From the NCBI GenBank assembly GCA_001803875.1, contig MHEO01000076.1:5922-21038 (forward strand): a stretch of 15,117 nucleotides of DNA. The letters are read 5' to 3'. Of this stretch, positions 1 through 6,501 are shown piece by piece. The stretch's first letter is position 1, and the number at the start of each line of letters is the position of its first letter. The notes under the pieces are model-generated. The model searched no databases. It was given only the letters and a program-made list of their open reading frames with translations, and was not told the DNA's origin. Position numbers and translations under genes: made by a program. Source of the DNA: Nitrospirae bacterium RIFCSPHIGHO2_01_FULL_66_17 (GTDB lineage Bacteria > Nitrospirota > Nitrospiria > 2-01-FULL-66-17).

Positions 1-1412
1 AGCCCCGGCACGCCGACGGACCGATCGTCGCGCCCCACGGCGCGTCGTTCGCGGTGTTTGCCGCCGACGGCGCCACACCGGCCGCCCCGCCCGCCGCGAA
101 TGCGGTGCGCATCACCAAGGGCGGCCGACTCTCTCGCGGCCGCGTCGGCGTCGCGCTGGAACCCGGCGCGATCTACGGCGCGCCCTATTCGCGGTACCGC
201 TTCGAGTGGACGGATCGCCGCGCGCACGTCATCCCGGCCGAGGATCGGCTGCGCGAGGCCTCGCGGCTGTTGTTTCGCCACCTGCACGAGCTTAAGCGGA
301 CCCAGCACAGCCTGCTGCGGTGCGAGCGGGATAACGCCACGCTGCTCACCGAGAACGTGCAGTTGCGGCGCGAACTGGCCGCGCAGCACCGGTTCGCCGA
401 TCTGGCGGCGACCAGCCCCGCCATGCGCGAACTCTGCCGCCAGATGGAACTGGTCGCGGACACCGATTCCACCGTGTTGCTGAGCGGAGAGACCGGCACG
501 GGCAAGGAGGTCGTCGCGCGCGCCCTGCACTATAACGGTCCCCGGAAGGACGGCCGGTTTCTCGCCGTGAACTGCGGCGCGCTCCACGAAGGCCTGCTCG
601 AGAGCGAACTGTTCGGCCACGAGCGCGGTGCCTTTACCGGCGCGGTGCAGCGGCGCGCCGGCAAGTTCGAATCGGCCGACGGCGGCACGCTGTTCCTGGA
701 CGAAATCGGCGAGCTGTCGCCGACCCTCCAGGTCAAGCTCTTGCGGGTGCTTCAGGAACGCGTCGTCCAGCGCGTGGGCGGCGACGAGGACGTCCCCGTC
801 AACGTCCGGATCATCGCCGCGACCCACCGCAACCTCAAGGAGATGGTCCGCGCCGGACAGTTCCGCCAGGACCTCTATTACCGCCTCCACGTGATTCCGT
901 TGGCCATTCCCCCGTTGCGCGAACGGAAGGCCGATATCCCGCTGCTCGCGGAAACGCTCCTGGATCGCCTCCGCCGCCGGCTGGGAAAACCCGCCGAGCG
1001 CTTCGCCCCCGACGCGCTCCGCATTCTCCTCGACTACACCTGGCCGGGCAACGTCCGCGAGCTCGAGAACGTGATCGAACGGGCGCTGATCCTGGCGGGC
1101 CGGGACCCCGTGTTGACGCCGTCCCATCTGCCTCCCGACTGGTTCGCCGGAGCCTCGACCTCGGCGGCGGGAGAACCGTGGACGGTTTTCACCGGCATGG
1201 ATTGGTCCTCCTTCTCCCGCTTCTTCGAAGGCGGTGGATCGTTCGACGATCTCCTCGGCCGGATCGAGTGGGCCATCACCAAACGGGCGGTCGAAGCGCA
1301 CCGGGGCAACAAGAGCCACGCCGCGCGGACGCTCAAGCGGAGCTATCGTTGGCTGCGCAAGCTTGAAAAGGAACACCTGGAGGTGGAGGCGGCCGGCCCA
1401 GGAGAGGCCTAA
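1..1412 (+). CDS. Sigma-54-dependent transcriptional activator (AAA+ and Fis-type HTH), 5' end outside window
   Basis: Enhancer-binding activator of sigma-54 RNA polymerase. Numbered from the GTG at 54, it has Walker A GETGTGKE (145-152), the sigma-54-contacting GAFTGA loop (192-197), Walker B GTLFLDEIGE (211-220), the YYRL/PPLRERKADI segment (275-295) and a C-terminal Fis-like helix-turn-helix (about 404-440, GNKSHAARTLKRSYRWLRKL). Residues 65-112 look coiled-coil. No receiver domain is visible; the first ~60 residues are an unrecognised domain. The frame stays open to base 3 with no stop, so the true start probably lies upstream and the protein is partial here; GTG 54 is only the first start codon seen. 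It ends 22 bp before the aminotransferase gene, which may be a target. The activator assignment is firm; its signal and regulon are unknown. Confidence 0.93.
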   Translation, partial: PRHADGPIVAPHGASFAVFAADGATPAAPPAANAVRITKGGRLSRGRVGVALEPGAIYGAPYSRYRFEWTDRRAHVIPAEDRLREASRLLFRHLHELKRTQHSLLRCERDNATLLTENVQLRRELAAQHRFADLAATSPAMRELCRQMELVADTDSTVLLSGETGTGKEVVARALHYNGPRKDGRFLAVNCGALHEGLLESELFGHERGAFTGAVQRRAGKFESADGGTLFLDEIGELSPTLQVKLLRVLQERVVQRVGGDEDVPVNVRIIAATHRNLKEMVRAGQFRQDLYYRLHVIPLAIPPLRERKADIPLLAETLLDRLRRRLGKPAERFAPDALRILLDYTWPGNVRELENVIERALILAGRDPVLTPSHLPPDWFAGASTSAAGEPWTVFTGMDWSSFSRFFEGGGSFDDLLGRIEWAITKRAVEAHRGNKSHAARTLKRSYRWLRKLEKEHLEVEAAGPGEA

Positions 1413-1421
1413 ACCGCGTGC

Positions 1422-1427
1422 TATACT
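1422..1427 (+). promoter_or_regulatory. Possible -10 box (TATACT) next to the aminotransferase start
   Basis: TATACT lies in the 22-bp gap after the activator stop codon and ends 7 nt before the ATG at 1435. If used, transcription would begin at or next to the ATG, giving a leaderless mRNA. No good -35 box is visible at the expected distance (CAGGAG around 1399-1404), so this is weak on its own. The same arrangement recurs before the genes at 3093 and 12896. Confidence 0.3.
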
Positions 1428-1434
1428 CGCTGCC

Positions 1435-2721
1435 ATGTCCCAGCCGCCGTCTCCCCGTCCCGGACCGCACGCTCGCGCGTGGGTTGAACGCGATGCGAAA
1501 GTCGTGTCCCACTCCTACACCCGCACCTATCCGCTCGTCGTCCAGCGCGCCTCGGGCCTGACCGTCGAGGACGTCGACGGTCACCACTATCTGGACTTCA
1601 CCTCGGGGCTCGGAACGAACCTCCTCGGTCATTGCCACCCCGACGTGGTCAAGGCCATTCAGGACCAGGCCGCCGCGCTCATTCACATGTCGGGAACGGA
1701 TTTCTACTACCCCGCCCAAATCCGACTCGCCGAGGAATTGGCGAAACGCTGCCCGGGGGACGAGCCCAAGCAGGTCTTCTTCTCGAATTCGGGCGCCGAG
1801 GCGATCGAAGCCGCGATCAAACTGGCGCGGTATCACACCAAGCGCCCCTACCTGATCGCGTTCTACGGCGGGTTTCACGGCCGCACGCTCGGCGCGCTGT
1901 CGCTGAGCGCCAGCAAGGTCGTCCATCGTCGGGGGTTCGGTCCGCTGCTGGCCGGCGTCTTCCACGCGCCCTACGGAGACGTGGACTTCATCGAACGGGA
2001 ACTCTTCGCGCACGTGGTGGCGCCCGATGAGGTGGCCGCCGTCGTCGTGGAGCCGATCCAGGGGGAAGGCGGGTACGTGGTGCCTCCTGCGGGATTTCTG
2101 CGCCGACTCCGGGAAGTGTGCACGCGCCACGGCATCCTGCTCGTGGTCGACGAAGTCCAGAGCGGCATGGGTCGCACCGGGAAGTTCCTCGCGTGCGAGC
2201 ACGAGGGCATCGTCCCCGACATCGTGGCGCTCTCTAAAGGCCTTGCGGCCGGGATGCCCTTGGGCGCAACGATCGCCCCGACCCGCGTGATGACGTGGCC
2301 GGCCGGCGCGCACGCCAACACCTTCGGCGGCCATCCCATCTCGTGCGAGACCGCGCTGGTGGCGCTCCGCCATTTGGACGGGGGATTGATTGCGCGCGCG
2401 GCGCAGACAGGCGATCGTCTCATGGGCGCGTTGAAACGGTCCGCGGACCGCTCGCCGTCGATCGGCGAGGTCAGGGGCAAGGGCCTCATGGTCGGCGTCG
2501 AAATCCTCAAGGACCGCGCGCGCAAGACGCCGGCCCCCGAGGCGCGCAACCGCATCATTCAGCGCTGCTTTGAAAAGGGCCTGCTCCTTGTCGGCGCGGG
2601 CAAGCACGTCGTCCGCTTCCTCCCCGCCCTGGTCGTGACCGACCAGCAGATCGACCAAGCCGTCGCGCTCTTTACGGACGCGGTCATGGAAGTGGACCGC
2701 GAACTCCCCCACGCGGCCTAG
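1435..2721 (+). CDS. Class III PLP-dependent aminotransferase (acetylornithine/4-aminobutyrate aminotransferase family)
   Basis: Cytosolic pyridoxal-phosphate enzyme that moves an amino group from an omega-amine or amino acid to a 2-oxo acid. The 428-residue length is normal for the family. Visible motifs are SNSGAEAIEAAIKLAR (117-132, phosphate binding), FYGGFHGRTLGALS (143-156), VVDEVQSGMGRTG (237-249, with Asp239 for the PLP pyridine nitrogen), LSKGLAAGMPLGA (266-278, Lys268 as the Schiff-base lysine), NTFGGHP (295-301) and RFLPAL (394-399, substrate carboxylate arginine). The ATG at 1435 is chosen because the family's N-terminus starts there; upstream in-frame codons overlap the activator gene. 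Substrate cannot be read from sequence: GABA, acetylornithine, lysine, or a racemase-like activity of related enzymes are all possible. Adjacent to a sigma-54 activator, so nitrogen-related control is plausible. Confidence 0.92.
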   Translation: MSQPPSPRPGPHARAWVERDAKVVSHSYTRTYPLVVQRASGLTVEDVDGHHYLDFTSGLGTNLLGHCHPDVVKAIQDQAAALIHMSGTDFYYPAQIRLAEELAKRCPGDEPKQVFFSNSGAEAIEAAIKLARYHTKRPYLIAFYGGFHGRTLGALSLSASKVVHRRGFGPLLAGVFHAPYGDVDFIERELFAHVVAPDEVAAVVVEPIQGEGGYVVPPAGFLRRLREVCTRHGILLVVDEVQSGMGRTGKFLACEHEGIVPDIVALSKGLAAGMPLGATIAPTRVMTWPAGAHANTFGGHPISCETALVALRHLDGGLIARAAQTGDRLMGALKRSADRSPSIGEVRGKGLMVGVEILKDRARKTPAPEARNRIIQRCFEKGLLLVGAGKHVVRFLPALVVTDQQIDQAVALFTDAVMEVDRELPHAA

Positions 2722-2729
2722 CAGGGGCA

Positions 2730-2749
2730 GGGCACGGCATGCCGTGCCC
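2730..2749. repeat. Perfect 20-bp palindrome between converging genes
   Basis: GGGCACGGCA is followed directly by its exact reverse complement TGCCGTGCCC, 8 bp after the aminotransferase stop codon and flush against the stop of the minus-strand toxin relic. It would form a GC-rich hairpin in either transcript and could end transcription both ways, but no T-run follows. It may instead be a dispersed REP-like palindrome; only one copy lies in this window. Confidence 0.6.
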
Positions 2750-3000
2750 CTACCCCGCAATCAGGTTCATCACCAGCCGGATCATCAGATCCTTATTCCC
2801 CGGCTCACTTTCCGCAGTGAGCAGCACCAAAGCCACGAGGGCGTCGAACTGTTTCCATTTTGGAAACGGTTCCCCTCTGCCTAAGTTCACCCGACTCATA
2901 AATATTCTTAATGTGCTTTGAGACGGCCGGCACGTTGACGCCATACAGATCGGCATCTGGGCCATGGCGAACCAGACCGAGTCCCGTGCCGGCGATGACG
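2750..3000 (-). pseudogene. Decayed RhuM/Fic-type toxin (virulence RhuM-Fic/Doc family) with internal deletion
   Basis: This gap holds pieces of one gene in shifted frames on the minus strand. Reading from about 3000 down, one frame gives SVWFAMAQM. After a one-base shift, the next frame gives YGVNVPAVSKHIKNIYESGE and LRQRGTVSKMETV (about 2945-2847), the N-terminal HTH-like region of RhuM proteins. A further frame then gives ALVALVLLTAESEPGNKDLM and IRLVMNLIAG ending at the TAG at 2750-2752, which matches the C-terminus of RhuM-Fic fusion proteins as I remember them. The Fic catalytic centre (HPFxDGNGR-type) and most of the protein are missing, so a deletion joined the two ends. Family assignment rests on recalled motifs, not an alignment. 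The remaining ~90 bp up to the next gene show only a possible promoter. Confidence 0.6.
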
Positions 3001-3054
3001 GGTTCTTCCGAATCCGGGGCGGGCTATTTTTTTGGAACATGCCGCGCGCGCGCC

Positions 3055-3084
3055 TTGGCCGCTGGGTGAACCGGATGTTATACT
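3055..3084 (+). promoter_or_regulatory. Possible sigma-70-type promoter for the metallopeptidase gene
   Basis: TTGGCC (3055-3060) and TATACT (3079-3084) are 18 bp apart. The -10 ends 8 nt before TTG 3093 and 17 nt before GTG 3102, so the transcript would have almost no leader. No ribosome binding site precedes either start, consistent with leaderless initiation. Confidence 0.35.
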
Positions 3085-3092
3085 AACCGTCG

Positions 3093-4187
3093 TTGAACCC
3101 CGTGATTCCACAAGGTGCCGACGCCGCACAGTCGCCAACTTCGGCGGCCGAGTCCGCATCGCCCGGCCCGGTCTCCGAACCCGAATGGGCGGCTTGGCCC
3201 GACGAGAAACTCCTCGACGTGCGGCTGTGCGACCTCGACATCGCGATCGAGGGAAGCGCGCTCGCCCATCAGATTGCGCAACTGGCCTCCGAGCTCGAAA
3301 GCCACCGCCTGCTCTTTCGTCCCCGCTTCTGGATCTCGGATGAGTGGTTCACGCCAGACGGCGTGCCGGGGATCGCGGTGCCCTTCTACCTGGTCCACCC
3401 CCGCCTGGCGAAGCTGGAACTTCATCAAATGCTTGAAGTCGAGGGCGGCACGCCGGAGTGGGGGCTGCGCATCCTGCGTCACGAGGCGGGGCACGCCATC
3501 GAAAACGCCTACCGCCTCCGCCGCCGTCAGCGCCGCCGGCAGTTGTTCGGCAAATCGTCCGAACCCTACCCCGACCGTTACACGCCCAGACCGTACAGCA
3601 AGAGCTTCGTCCTGCACCTCGATCTGTGGTACGCGCAGAGCCATCCCGACGAGGACTTCGCCGAGACGTTCGCCGTCTGGCTGACCCCCGGCTCGCTGTG
3701 GCGGGAGCGGTACGACGGCTGGCCGGCGCTCAAGAAGCTGGAATACATGGGCGCGCTGATGCGCGAGCTGGCGGACGCGCCTCCCCCGGTGACCGCGGTC
3801 GAACCCGTGGACCCGCTGCCGGAGCTCCGCCACTCGCTGCGCGAGCACTACCGGCGCAAGCGCGAGCGCTACGGCCTCGCCCACCCGAACTTCTACGATC
3901 GCGACCTCCGACGGCTCTTCTCCGACGCGCCCGAGTTCGCGGCCCACCCGCCGGCGGCGGTCTTTTTGAGGCGCATCCGCCGCGAGGTGCGCCGCCAGGT
4001 GGCGAGCTGGACCGGCGCCTACCAGTACACGATCGACCAGGTGCTCGAGGCGATGATCGCCCGCTGTCGCGAACTCAACCTGCGCCTGGCCGTGCCGGTG
4101 GATCAGGCCGTGCTCGACTTCACCGTGCTCCTCACCGTGCAAACCATGAACTTTCTTCACAGTGGCCGCCACCGGGTGGCGCTCTAG
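3093..4187 (+). CDS. Putative zinc-binding metallopeptidase (HExxH zincin)
   Basis: A 364-residue protein with the zincin signature HEAGH at 130-134, within RILRHEAGHAIENAY. A conserved downstream acidic stretch, HPDEDFAETFAVWL (184-197), could give the third zinc ligand (Glu191). There is no signal peptide, so it is probably cytosolic. A basic RLRRRQRRRQ run (141-150) follows the active-site helix, and the C-terminal half (from about 225) is helical and Arg-rich. Start is uncertain: TTG 3093 or GTG 3102; neither has a ribosome binding site. Its TAG stop is also the first three bases of the downstream repeat. It sits next to a D-Ala-D-Ala-ligase-like ATP-grasp gene, a pairing I recall from other genomes, which suggests a joint peptide-making or peptide-trimming role. 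Substrate is unknown. Confidence 0.8.
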   Translation: MNPVIPQGADAAQSPTSAAESASPGPVSEPEWAAWPDEKLLDVRLCDLDIAIEGSALAHQIAQLASELESHRLLFRPRFWISDEWFTPDGVPGIAVPFYLVHPRLAKLELHQMLEVEGGTPEWGLRILRHEAGHAIENAYRLRRRQRRRQLFGKSSEPYPDRYTPRPYSKSFVLHLDLWYAQSHPDEDFAETFAVWLTPGSLWRERYDGWPALKKLEYMGALMRELADAPPPVTAVEPVDPLPELRHSLREHYRRKRERYGLAHPNFYDRDLRRLFSDAPEFAAHPPAAVFLRRIRREVRRQVASWTGAYQYTIDQVLEAMIARCRELNLRLAVPVDQAVLDFTVLLTVQTMNFLHSGRHRVAL

Positions 4188-4342
4188 GAGCCTGTCCATG
4201 AAGGGTCATCTGCGGCGTTGTCGCTTCGGAATCCCTCCTCACGTACGAATCAGTACGCTCCGGGGGGATTCCTCACTCCGCCTTGCATCTGACGCCTTCC
4301 TGAACAGGCTCCAACGGCCGATAACTCGGACGGGCTCCTAGG
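4185..4342 (+). repeat. Hairpin-forming repeat element, copy A (inverted relative to copy B)
   Basis: A ~158-bp element filling the space between the metallopeptidase and ATP-grasp genes. It opens TAGGAGCCTGTCCATGAAGG, with the TAG serving as the upstream gene's stop, and closes CTCGGACGGGCTCCTAGG. TAGGAGCC at the left end is the exact inverse of GGCTCCTA at 4333-4340. An internal ACAGGCTCC (4304-4312) also pairs with the left end, so two alternative outer stems exist. Inner arms GGAATCCC (4228-4235) and GGGATTCC (4265-4272) pair perfectly, and CGTAC/GTACG form a small apical stem. It is nearly identical to copy B read on the other strand, except in the inner arms. It carries no ORF and no transposase, so it is MITE-like or a dispersed structured repeat. 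Confidence 0.85.
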
Positions 4343-4346
4343 GGCG

Positions 4347-5360
4347 ATGCGTATTTTAGTGCTCATGCACGAAGACCTTATCCCTCCCGACGATCCGGCG
4401 GGCATCGACCTCGCCGCCGCGGCGTGGAAAACCGAGTACGACGTCGTGACCGCGCTGCGCGGGATGGGGCACGAGGTCCGGCCCCTCGGCGTGCGCAGCG
4501 ACCTGGGCGCGATCAAACAGGCGATCGAAGAGTGGAAGCCCCACATCGCGTTCAATCTTCTCGAGGAATTCGACGGCGTCGTCCTCTACGATCAAAACGT
4601 GGTCTCGTTCTTGGAGCTGCTGCGGATGCCCTACACGGGGTGCAACCCGCGCGGGCTGATGCTCGGCCGCGACAAGGGCCTGTCCAAGAAAATCCTGTCG
4701 TACCATCGCATCCCGTTTCCAGATTTCGTCGTGTTCCCGATCGGGCAGAAAGTCAGGCGTCCCAAGCGCCTGGCCTTCCCGTTGATCGTGAAGTCGGTCT
4801 GCGAGGAAGCCTCGCTCGGGATCTCGCAGGCCTCGATCGTGGAGGACGACGACAAGCTCCGCGAGCGCGTGGCGTTCATCCACGAGACCGTGGGAACCGG
4901 CGCGATCGTCGAGCGGTACATCGAGGGGCGTGAGTTGTACGTCGGCGTGCTCGGCAACCAGCGCCTGCAGGTACTGCCGGTGTGGGAGCTGGACCTGAGC
5001 AACCTGCCGGACGAGGCGCGCCGCATCGCCACCCAGAAGGTCAAGTGGAACGTGAAGTATCAGGCCAAGTACGGCATCATGTCCGGCGCGGCGAAGGACC
5101 TACCCGACGGGATGCCGGAGCGGATCAGGCATCTGGCCAAGCGCGTGTACCGCGCGCTCGGCCTTAGCGGCTACGCGCGGATGGACCTGCGCCTTGATCG
5201 GGACGGGAACGTCTACGTGATCGAAGCGAACCCCAACCCCCAGATCGGCGCCAGCGAGGATTTCCCCGAGTCGGCCAAGCTCGCGGGTCTATCCTATCAA
5301 GCGCTCCTCCAGCGCATCATTGCTCTAGGGTTACGCTGGCGACCGGACAAGGCCGCCTGA
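4347..5360 (+). CDS. D-alanine-D-alanine-ligase-like ATP-grasp enzyme
   Basis: A 337-residue ATP-grasp carboxylate-amine ligase that forms an amide or peptide bond through an acyl-phosphate. Seen in order: an N-terminal Rossmann-like domain (MRILVLMHED at 1-10, IAFNLLEEFDG at 67-77), YTGCNP (96-101, where Ddl has YTG), the ATP-binding lysine in PLIVKS (Lys149), VERYIEGRELYVGVLG (188-203), and the metal/ATP motif RMDLRLDRDGNVYVIEANPN (278-297) with Asp280, Glu293 and Asn295. It lacks clear features of housekeeping Ddl, and the pairing with a metallopeptidase argues for a specialised ligase (secondary peptide or cell-wall-related) rather than the essential enzyme. The start follows AGGGGCG, a modest ribosome binding site at the edge of repeat copy A. 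Inverted repeats flank the gene on both sides. Confidence 0.88.
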   Translation: MRILVLMHEDLIPPDDPAGIDLAAAAWKTEYDVVTALRGMGHEVRPLGVRSDLGAIKQAIEEWKPHIAFNLLEEFDGVVLYDQNVVSFLELLRMPYTGCNPRGLMLGRDKGLSKKILSYHRIPFPDFVVFPIGQKVRRPKRLAFPLIVKSVCEEASLGISQASIVEDDDKLRERVAFIHETVGTGAIVERYIEGRELYVGVLGNQRLQVLPVWELDLSNLPDEARRIATQKVKWNVKYQAKYGIMSGAAKDLPDGMPERIRHLAKRVYRALGLSGYARMDLRLDRDGNVYVIEANPNPQIGASEDFPESAKLAGLSYQALLQRIIALGLRWRPDKAA

Positions 5361-5369
5361 TCTCTTGGT

Positions 5370-5526
5370 CCAGGAGTTCGTCCGAGTATTTGGGTGTTGG
5401 AGCCTGTTCAGGAAGGGTCAGATGCAAGGCGGAGGGAGGCCTTGCGCGCGGAGCGTACTGGTTCGTACGTGAGCACGCAAGGCCGACCGACAACGCCGCA
5501 GATGGCCCTTCATGGACAGGCTCCTA
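5370..5526 (-). repeat. Hairpin-forming repeat element, copy B (inverted relative to copy A)
   Basis: The reverse complement of this segment matches copy A over its full length: TAGGAGCCTGTCCATGAAGG at one end (its TAG is the stop codon of the minus-strand GGDEF gene) and CTCGGACGAACTCCTGG at the other. Inner arms GGCCTTGCG (5438-5446) and CGCAAGGCC (5476-5484) pair perfectly although they differ in sequence from the arms of copy A. It fills the gap between the converging ATP-grasp and GGDEF genes, leaving 9 bp. It could serve as a 3'-end structure for either transcript; there is no T-run. Confidence 0.85.
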
Positions 5527-6501
5527 CGACGCGATGGCGCGCACGCAATTTCGCCCCTCGCGCTTGGCGGCATAGAGCGCGCGGTCGGCCCGCTCGATCA
5601 GATCATTGGGCTTTTCCCCGACCCGCGAGGCGGACACCCCGATGCTGATCGTCGGCAAGGCGATGTCCTCGCCCCCCTCCGCGCGTTGATCGGCCGCGAC
5701 CTTCCCACCCGCTTCCGCGCGTTGATCGGCCGCGCCCTTTCCACCCGCCTCCACGGCCCGACGCAGTTTTTCGGCAACCCGGCACGCCCGCTCCGACCCG
5801 GTACCCGGCAGGATGATCGCGAATTCCTCTCCGCCATACCGCACCACGGCGTCCCGAAGCCGGGTCTTCCCGACCAGGAGCCGCGCGATGGCCGTGAGCG
5901 CGCGGTCGCCCTGCCGGTGCCCGTGGGTGTCGTTGTACGCCTTGAACATATCCACGTCGATCATGAGCAGCGACACCGGTTTGCCCGTCCCGAGCGCGTC
6001 CCGAAGGAACGCGTCGAAATAGCGGCGGTTGTAGAGTCCCGTGAGGGGATCCCGGTTCGCCAGCTCGATCAGGGCCCGCTCGGTCGCTTTCTGCGAGGAG
6101 ATGTCGCGCATCAACACCATGCCCGCCGCCTGACACTCCAGCGACGGCGGCAGGTGATGGCAACTGACGAAGATGGTCCGGGCTCCCTTGGCATCCTCGA
6201 TCACGTGCTCGAACGTGCGATCCGGATTCCGGGACTTGCCCGTCCCGGCCACCAGCGGGCATTCATCGCGCGAGGGACAGTGAAACAAGAACTCGCACTC
6301 GGTACGGCCGATGAGGCGCGCGGCCTCCATCCCCAGCATCGCGCCCGCGGCGTGGTTGGCGGCGAGCACCTTGCCTCCGGCGTCGACCACCAGCACGCCT
6401 TCGGTCGCATCCCGAAACAGCGTGGACACCAGCCGCTCCGGAGAAGCACCGCCCCACGAGGTGCCGGGCCATTCCGATGGGGGCTTGCCCGCCGCCTTCA
6501 T
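5524..6501 (-). CDS. PAS-GGDEF diguanylate cyclase
   Basis: Makes cyclic di-GMP from two GTP. The 325-residue protein has an N-terminal PAS domain (about 20-135), a linker ending in RDPLTGLYNRRYF (150-162, typical GGDEF entry) and a GGDEF domain with active-site GGEEF (223-227). The allosteric I-site RxxD (Arg214-Asp217) is correctly placed five residues before it, so product inhibition is likely intact. The PAS domain is cysteine-rich (C69-x5-C75-x5-C81, C114, C123), hinting at a metal, cluster or redox input. A 12-residue motif is repeated twice at about 253-276, just before the TISIGVSAS strand. No membrane segment is seen. ATG 6501 overlaps the stop codon of the CBS-domain gene by 4 bp, so the two are translationally coupled. 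The stop TAG belongs to repeat copy B. Confidence 0.92.
   Translation of the reverse strand: MKAAGKPPSEWPGTSWGGASPERLVSTLFRDATEGVLVVDAGGKVLAANHAAGAMLGMEAARLIGRTECEFLFHCPSRDECPLVAGTGKSRNPDRTFEHVIEDAKGARTIFVSCHHLPPSLECQAAGMVLMRDISSQKATERALIELANRDPLTGLYNRRYFDAFLRDALGTGKPVSLLMIDVDMFKAYNDTHGHRQGDRALTAIARLLVGKTRLRDAVVRYGGEEFAIILPGTGSERACRVAEKLRRAVEAGGKGAADQRAEAGGKVAADQRAEGGEDIALPTISIGVSASRVGEKPNDLIERADRALYAAKREGRNCVRAIAS
5681..5752 (-). repeat. 36-bp tandem duplication inside the GGDEF gene
   Basis: Two adjacent 36-bp units (5681-5716 and 5717-5752) differ at only a few bases and encode a duplicated AGGKxAADQRAE segment. It keeps the reading frame and falls in a surface loop between the helix RVAEKLRRAV and the strand TISIGVSAS. 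This looks like a recent in-frame slippage duplication. Confidence 0.8.

Noticed and set aside
1333..2760. Long open frame antisense to the aminotransferase
   Set aside because: It is a GC-rich shadow with Arg/His/Asp-rich low-quality sequence and no domain; the sense frame is an unmistakable aminotransferase.
3078..4199. Long antisense frame over the metallopeptidase gene
   Set aside because: Compositionally biased mirror of the sense codons; the sense strand has the HEAGH motif and a coherent protein.
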